DNA from: Massariosphaeria phaeospora
Lineage: Eukaryota; Ascomycota; Dothideomycetes; Pleosporales
DNA length: 64,000 nt
Direction of reading: 5' to 3'
Assembly: GCA_011032825.1 (NCBI GenBank)
Contig: JAADJZ010000015.1
Span: 1,116,001 to 1,180,000, forward strand
Below, piece by piece: positions 57,145 to 64,000 of this stretch. Position 1 is the first letter of the stretch. Every line of letters starts with the position of its first letter. Position numbers and translations under genes: made by a program. The notes below the pieces were generated by a model. The model ran no database searches. It saw nothing but the letters and a program-made list of their open reading frames with translations, and was not told the DNA's origin.

Positions 57145-59008
57145 ACGTACTTTACGGGCTCGCCGAACACACAGGTTCGCTAAACACTTTTGCCAAGCTC
57201 CTACCAAAACTACTCTATTCTAGCGCAAAACAGCTTACTTTAGCTCTATATAAAGCAATCTAACCTAAGATATTATTTAGAGTTTACTTTTGCTACTTGC
57301 TTACACGTACGTGCGTTATGCCTAGTTTAACTACACTGTTTACACTACTTTTAAGATAGTTTACTTACTTTAGCGCGCACTTGCGTCTTTAGCTTCTTTT
57401 TATTACTACGCGCTCTAAACTTCTTTAGAGCAGTTAGACAAGCTCTATTCTCAACTATCAAAGTTTTTTCTGCCTAAACCTGCTTTCTTTTATGCGATCT
57501 ACGTTGCGTAGCAGCTTTATTTGCTGCTTAAAGCTTTGCGATTTCTTTTTGCGCTAACACTAGCTTGTGCGCGATAATAGCTGCTCTTTTTAAAACTTTT
57601 TTAAAAGCTTTTACTATAAACGTTGGTAAGCTATTTATATACTTTTAAATTCTTGCTTTTACAAGCGTCAATTGCAACTCTAGTTTAAAAGTATTGCTTA
57701 GAGTTTGCAACTGCTAAGGCTCGTTGTTAATAGACAGTAGTAGTAATAAAGTACGCAACTAGACGTCAAAGGCTGTTATAACTCGTTCTAGGTTAAATAA
57801 AACCAATCTAGCGTCTTAAAACTCTTTTTGAATATTACTAAAAGTAATTGCTGCATTATAAGCGCGTATAAAGCATAGTAAAAACTTAAGTTTTGTAATA
57901 TAAGTAATCTAGTTGCGCATAAAATCTTCGGCTTAGCGCCCGTACGCTTTTTTCAAAGAAGCAAAACAACCTACATTAAAAAGCTGCAGAAAGTGCAATA
58001 AGTGCGAAAGTATACAAATAGTAATAATTTTGTTCTTTTTGCAGTATTGCTAGAATGCAAGCGAGTTATAGCTCTTATAGCTGTTAATTGCAAGTAGTTA
58101 GTAAGCACTAACTACTCTTTTCTTTGTATGCTTATTAAAGTGCTTTAACTACTATAAGCTAAGTTTATTTGTTGTCTAGCCGTTCTTAGAAACTGCAATA
58201 ACCTAGTTTTAAAGCAGATTCTTTTCTTTGTACTAAGCAAAGAAGTAATAGCAGCCTTTAAAAATAATAAAAAGTAGAATAGCCTACTTTGTTGCGTTAA
58301 TGCTTTAGATAACTGTTGTTTATTCTTTATTGCCTTGCTGTATTGCCTTTGGCCGTTCTTGTTTCTCTAAAGCTGTAACAACTGCTTTAGTTGTTATCTA
58401 GCCTATTATAAAGCTTGTTTTGTTAAAGTTGTACGTGTTTTTATTCTAGATACTGTACTTGGCCTTAATGTTAGCTACTAGGCTAAACTAGCTTTAGATA
58501 ACTTTTAAGTCTTTGCAAAGCGCTTTTTTATAATTGTACTTGCAATTAAACTTTATTGTAAACTTAGAGCAGTGCTTAACCTACGTACTAGGCTAGTTTA
58601 AGCTAACTTAGCCTAGATTGCGCTTTGCGCGCAAGGAATTGGCTATATCAGCTACAGCTGCAAGCCTAGAGAGAAATCCGCGCGTAATAAGCTTAAGTAT
58701 ATACTCAACAACTACGCTCTCTTTAGTTTTTGTTAAATTTATTAATTTAAGCTTGTAATTTGCTTGTGAAAGCTGTCTAGCGCGTTAATTGCTTAGTGTT
58801 GCTTAAAAAACGTTATAGATAGCTGCAGCGCGTTGCAAAAAAAGTGTTGCGTCTTGTTTAAAAGCTTAAAGAGCAGTTTGTATCTAACGTTTATTAGAAA
58901 GCTCTATCTAGTGTTGTTGTAGAGGCATCGTGTACATAGGTAGAGTTAGTAGAAGCTTGGCAAAAGTGTTCGGCGAACTCGTGTGTTCAGCGAGCCCGTA
59001 AAGTACGT
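57145..59008 (-). mobile_element. RIP-degraded pogo-family element B, full length
   Basis: 1864 bp between inverted ends beginning ACGTACTTTACGGGCTCGC and flanked by TA on both sides (57143-57144, 59009-59010). The TIRs run to about 60 bp with scattered mismatches. Transposase relics are on the minus strand and lie inverted relative to element C. Confidence 0.85.
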
Positions 59009-59109
59009 TAGAGTTTTAAGAGTTTACAATTTGTTAGCGTGTTTTAGAGCTTTGTGCTTAGGTTGTTGCAGCTATTAGTAAATAGAAAAAGTTGTTTGCT
59101 CGTAAGCTA
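59009..59109. mobile_element. 101-bp host-element segment between B and C
   Basis: A short AT-rich segment bounded by the TA dinucleotides of both insertions. On the plus strand it reads as helical, Leu/Lys-rich sequence (SFVLRLLQLL..RKSCLL), plausibly continuing the cysteine-rich relic begun at 56880. It therefore belongs to the retroelement that B and C inserted into. Confidence 0.5.
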
Positions 59110-60969
59110 ACGTACTTTACGAGTAGTTAAGCTACACGAGTTTGCAAAACACTTTTGCTAAGCTTCTACTAACTCTACCTATGTACACGATGTTTTAACA
59201 ACAATACTAAATAGAACTTTCTAATAAACGTTAGATACAAACTACTTTTTAAGCTTTTAAACAAAACGCGACACTTTTTTTGCAACGCGCTGCAGCTATT
59301 TATAACGTTTCTTAAACAACACTAAGCTATTAACGCGCTAGATAACTTTTACAAGCAAATTATAAGCCTAAATTAATAAATCTAACAAAAACTAAAAAAA
59401 GCGTAGTTGTTAAGTATATACTTAAGCTTATATCGCGCGAATTTTTTTTTAAGCTCGCAGCTGTAGCTAATATAGCCAATTATTTACGCGCAAAGCGCAA
59501 TCTAAGCTAGAGTAGCTTAAACTAGCTTAGTACGTAGGTTATGTACCGCTTTAAGTTTACAATAAAATTTAATCGCAAGTACAATTACAAAAAAGCGCTT
59601 TGCGAGAATTTTAAAGTTATTTAAAGCTAGTTTCGCCTAGTAGCTAATATAAAAGCTAAGTATAGTATCTAGAATGTAAATACGTACAACTTTAACAAAA
59701 CAAGCTTTATAATAAGCTAGATATTAACTAAAGTAGTTGTTATAGCTTTAGAAAAACAAGAACAGCTAAAGGCAATATAGTAAAGTAATAGAAAGTAAAC
59801 AACAGTTATCTAAAGCATCAACGCGATAAAGTAAGCTATTCTACTTTTTATTATTTTCAAAAGCTAATACTACTTTTTTGCTTGGTATAAAAAAAAGTAT
59901 TTACTCTAAAACTAGGTTATTGCAGTTTTTAAAAAGAGCTAAACAACAAATAAGCTTAAGCTGTAGTAGTTAAAGCACTTTAATAAGTATACAAAAAAAA
60001 AGTAGTTAGCAGCTACTAACTACTCAAAATTAATAGCTATAAAAGCTATAACTCGCTTGCATTTTAGCAATACTATAAGAAAAATAAAATTATTACTATT
60101 TGCATGCTTCCGTACTTATTGCACTTTTTGCAGCTTTTTAATATAAGTTGTTTTGCTTTTTTAAAGAAAGTATACGAGCGCTAAACTAAAAATTTTATGC
60201 GCAATTAAATTACTTACATTACAAAACTTAAGTTTTTACTATACTTTATACGCGCTTATAATGCAGCAATTACTTTTAGTAATATTTAAAAAAAGTTTTA
60301 AAGTGCTAGATTAGTTTTATTTAACCTAAAATAGGTTATAACAGCTTTTAACGTTTGGCTACGTACTTTATTACTACTACTTTTTAGCAATACGCTCTAG
60401 CAGTTGCAAACTTTAAGCAATACTTTTAAATTAAAGTCGCAATTAACGCTTGTAAAAGCAAGAATTTAAAAGTATATAAATAGCTTGCTAACTCCTATAG
60501 TAAATGCTTTTAAAAAAGTTTTAAAAAAAGCAGCTATTATTGCGCACAAGCTAGTGTTAGCGCAACAAGAAATAGCTAAGCTAAAAGTAGCAAATAAAGC
60601 TGCTACGCAACGTAAATTGCATAAAAAAAAGCAAGTTTAAGTAGAAAAAACTTTAATAGTTGAAAATAAAGCTTGTTTAATTGCTCTAAAAGAGTTTAAA
60701 GCGCGTAGTAATAAAAAAAAGCTAAAAACGCAAGTGCGCGCTAAAGTAAGTAAACTATCTTAAAAGTAGTGTAAATAGTGCAATTAAACTAGGCATAACG
60801 CGCGTACGTGTAAGTAAGTAGTAAAAGTAAACTTTAAATAATATCTTAAGTTAGATTGCTCTATATAGAGCTAAAATAAGCTGTTTTGCGCTAGAATAAA
60901 GTAGTTTTGGTAGGAGCTTAGCAAAAGTGTTTTGCGAACTCGTGTAGCTCGACTACTCGTAAAGTACGT
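59110..60969 (+). mobile_element. RIP-degraded pogo-family element C, full length
   Basis: 1860 bp between inverted ends beginning ACGTACTTTACGAGTAG, flanked by TA (59108-59109, 60970-60971). Plus-strand relics can be matched to a Fot1-type transposase: a DDE-core region around 59990-60200, a Lys/Ala-rich coil (about 60530-60640) and a C-terminal zinc-knuckle remnant ending HNARTC (about 60765-60815). All are riddled with TAA/TAG. It is the reverse complement in arrangement of element B, 101 bp away. Confidence 0.85.
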
Positions 60970-60971
60970 TA

Positions 60972-63900
60972 GCAACAATTGAAAAGATAAAACGTCTTAA
61001 AAAAGCGCAGTCAAGCGCTTTTTTCGATTTTAAAAGTACAGCTTCTACTAATAGTTCTGTACTACTACTATTCAAACTACTCTTAGCTAACCTAAGCTAG
61101 TTACAAACTAACTTTTCTCTGCTCGCTTTTTTTTTTAACTTTTTTGCTTTATTAAAGAACTTGAATTTCTTGCTTCTAGATTTTGCTAGTAATATGTTTG
61201 CACTAGTTTCTTGCAGTTTGTAAAATTCTATATTAGTTTCTATATATTCTTGCTTTCTAGCTATTTTTGCTATTTAACTAAGTATTTCTACTAACGTCTA
61301 AACTTTTGTAAGTTCTTAACTTTTTCAACTTTGTACTTTTTGTTTTTGAGTTTGATATTAGTTGCTACTTCGGCGTTTAGTAGTGCTAGTTTAAAAAGTA
61401 ATTTGTAAAAAACTAAATGTATGCGCATGCTTGTAAGTAGCTGTAGTTTAAATAATACAAGTTTTTTAACTTTTAAAATTTTAAATAGTTTTACTTAAAA
61501 GTTGTCTAACTTGTTGCATAGTCGTTTAGTTTTTAGTTTTTTTTGTAAAAGAAAAACTCTATTCTTCTTTTTAAAAGTTAGTTTCTTAAGCTTTTTTTTA
61601 TTTGCTAATTTAGCTGTCGTAAGGTTTTTTTAAGCAATTCGTTAGCTTAAATTCGTCGTGTAATTCTTGCATTCTAAAAGCTTTGTTGTTTGCTACTAGC
61701 AAAATGCTCTTAATATCTTTTAGATTCTAGTAAGCTACTAGCTTATATTTATAGTTTGCGTAGTATAGCAAGTATTTTGTAGTTATAAACTTTGTGCTGT
61801 TGTAAGCTAATTGTACTATTAGCAAAAGTTCAACTTAGTTGTTTTGCAGCTTGTTAGCGTACATTCGTAAGTACTATTTTAATATTTAGTTTATTCGTTT
61901 TGTCTAGCCGTTTGTTTGTAGATAGAAACTAGTTAATAGCTTTTTTGCAACTTCTAACTAGACTAGAAACGTATTCTAAAACTTTAATATAAACAACTTG
62001 TTTCTATTAGTAATAAACTATTCTAGCAATTTGTAATTAGCAACGAGTGCTTTTGTAACTTCGTAGGCTATTTTTTCTACTGTAATTGATTTTTCTGTTA
62101 GTACAAAATGTAATTCTTTAGTTAATTAGTTTACGATTACTAAAATCGAGTTGCATAGCCGTGCTAATCTAGGTTTTAACAATTTTAAAAGCTTTACTAT
62201 AAAGTTTATTGTAACGCTAATTTATAAGCGTGCAAGTAGTTCTAGTAGTTAAAGTAATTCGTAGAGCTTATGTCTTTTAGGTTTGTTTTTTAAACAATTC
62301 AAATAGTTGCTTATTGCTTTTTAAACTATAGTTTGTACATAAAGCATTAAGTACTCGTTTAAAATTCGTTGAACTATTTTGTTAATTCTTAGGTGTTTAT
62401 ATGCTCGTAAAGAATGTAATTTCTAAATAAGCTATATAGCTTAAGTATTGTTTGTAACTATCTATTTTTGCTAGTCGTTTTTGCTTTATTTTTGGTGCAT
62501 TCTTTTTTTAATGCTTGTAACTTTAGCTATTTTAGCTAATCGTAGTTAGTTGTATTTAAAAGTTTTGTTTGAGTTTCGTTGTAATACTAGGTTGTGCGTA
62601 ACTAGTTTGTTAGTTTCTATAAAATCTAATCTTCGACTAAGCGCGTTTGCTGCTCTATTGTTAGTTTCTTTGCGATAGTAAATCTTAATGTTGTAATTTG
62701 CTATAAATTCGGCCTATTTAACTTGTTGTCTATTTAATTTCTTAGTTGTAGTAAAGCTAGTAAGGTTCTAGTAGTTTAAGTACACTTGTACTTAGTGCCT
62801 TGCTTTTTTTAGCTATGCTTTTTATTATTTAAAAGCGTTTATTATTGCTAATAGCTTTTTATTGTAAACGTTGTAGTTAAGTTCTACTTCTAAAAACTTT
62901 TTAGAATAATAGAATACTAGTTTTTATTTCTTGTTATTGCATTGCTGTAAAAGTATTGCTCTTAATGCATAGTCTAAACATTAGTTTCTACTTAAGTTTT
63001 TTTTTTCGAGTTGTGCATTTGTAGCATTAGTGTTGTAGTAAACTTCTTTTTAAGTTTTTAAAACGCCTATTTTTGTACTTTCGTTTATTTGAATTTTCTA
63101 TTTTTCTTAGTAACTTCTAAAAGTAGTGTCGTAGTTTTAGAGTAATTCTTAATAAACTTTTAATAAAAGTTAGCAAATTCTAAGAAAAACTGCACATTTT
63201 TTACTATTTTAAGAGTTAGCTATTTTTGTATAGTCTAGATCTTTTTCGAGTTTATAAACATACTTTTTCTTAAGATAATAAATTTCAAATAGCTAGTTTT
63301 TGTAACGTGAAATTTACACTTCTTTAAATAGAGTAGTAGCTAGTACTGCTTTATCTTTTGTAGCACTTTCTTAACATGTTCTTAATGTTCTTTAAGTATT
63401 TTTTTAAAGTATATTAATACGTTGTTTAAGTACGTTATAACGAAAATGTTTAAGTATTTGTATAGTGCTTTGTTAATTAAAGTCTAGAATATAGCTAAGG
63501 TATTAGTTAATTTAAATAGCATAACCTAGTACTTATAAAGTTCGTATTGTATTTTGAAAGCTATTAACTATTCGTGCTTTTTCGCAATTTTAATGCGATA
63601 GTATCCGTTTCGTACGTTAAGTTTTATAATTTATTTTACTTTTTAAAGTTAATCTATAAGCTTCTAAATAAGTAGTAGTAAGTATTTGTTTTTTTATGTA
63701 ACGTTGTTAAGCTGTTAATAGTTTACGCATAGTTTCAATTTTTTGTTTTTCTTTAGTACAAACAATATTAGCGACGCTATTAAGCTTTTGCTTAGTTGTA
63801 TGTATTCTCGTTAGATATTTCTTTAAATGTATTTCTTTAATTTCTTCTGCTAGTTATAAGTTAGAAAATATATTAGTTTTAGTCGTAATTTTGTTTCTTT

Positions 63901-64000
63901 CTTAAGGATAATCTTGTAATTCTATTTTTAGTAGTTTACTAGGTCGTTTTCTTCGTTTTTCTCAAAAAAGCTTTTAAACTTTGTTTAGTATTTAATAGAA
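60972..64000 (-). mobile_element. RIP-degraded Ty3/gypsy-like retroelement (pol relics), runs off the window
   Basis: On the minus strand three pol domains are recognisable despite stops. Integrase relics lie at about 61980-62420 (ILVIVN.LTKELHFV, ITNRNKLF). RNase H relics lie at about 62620-62985 (GAILLQQ-like, YYSKKF, NYNVYNKKLLAI, NALSRRLDF). Reverse transcriptase relics lie at about 63405-63630 (RNGYYRIKIAKKHE, TLINKALYKYLNIF, YLNN). The YLDD box has become YLNN and many Gln/Trp codons are stops, as RIP would cause. The order RT-RNaseH-IN identifies the gypsy type. The 5' part lies beyond 64000; LTRs were not identified. Confidence 0.8.

Overview
The window is nuclear DNA from a filamentous ascomycete (Pezizomycotina, probably Dothideomycetes). 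Genes are closely spaced on both strands. Introns are mostly 48-63 nt with GT..AG ends and CTAAC/CTGAC-like branch sites. The gene set is typical of moulds, and the repeats show CpA-to-TpA decay of the kind left by repeat-induced point mutation (RIP). Exon boundaries were worked out by hand from splice sites, reading phase and family conservation. Names rest on motifs recognised by eye, with no database search.

Layout. 1-33 kb is a gene-rich block: VPS37/ESCRT-I, a mitochondrial membrane protein, a METTL-type methyltransferase, a fungal membrane protein, a glutathione S-transferase, a Nudix hydrolase, a PHD-finger chromatin protein, an epoxide hydrolase, a secreted GH17 beta-1,3-glucanase, a GH47 alpha-mannosidase, an MFS drug/polyamine-type transporter, mitochondrial P5C dehydrogenase, the ribosome-assembly GTPase NUG1, a HAD phosphatase and a homeobox factor. 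A 324-bp MITE with 58-bp inverted repeats lies at 18717-19040. 33-39.6 kb is gene-poor and holds a 2.1-kb pogo/Fot1-like transposon (35170-37265) whose transposase has four stop codons. 39.6-54.5 kb is gene-rich again: a giant coiled-coil protein, tRNA-splicing endonuclease subunit SEN54, an SDR oxidoreductase, a KCS1-type inositol hexakisphosphate kinase and an unknown nuclear-looking protein.

From about 54794 to the window end the DNA turns abruptly AT-rich and has no living gene. It reads as a nested stack of RIP-degraded transposons. A pogo-like element (E) is interrupted at a TA by a second pogo-family element (A). A is broken by a Ty3/gypsy-like retroelement on the minus strand, with recognisable integrase, RNase H and reverse transcriptase relics. 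The left part of that retroelement is in turn interrupted by two full-length copies (B and C, 1864 and 1860 bp) of the same family as A, in opposite orientation, each flanked by TA. The boundary between gene space and AT-rich space coincides with the inverted-repeat end of E, about 270 bp upstream of the last gene.

The genes do not form an obvious metabolic cluster; most are unrelated housekeeping genes. I saw no secondary-metabolite backbone gene, CRISPR array, rRNA or clear tRNA. The most noteworthy items are the nested transposon stack, the MITE carrying a minisatellite, and the pogo copy that keeps its inverted repeats and catalytic core but is truncated by glutamine-to-stop changes.
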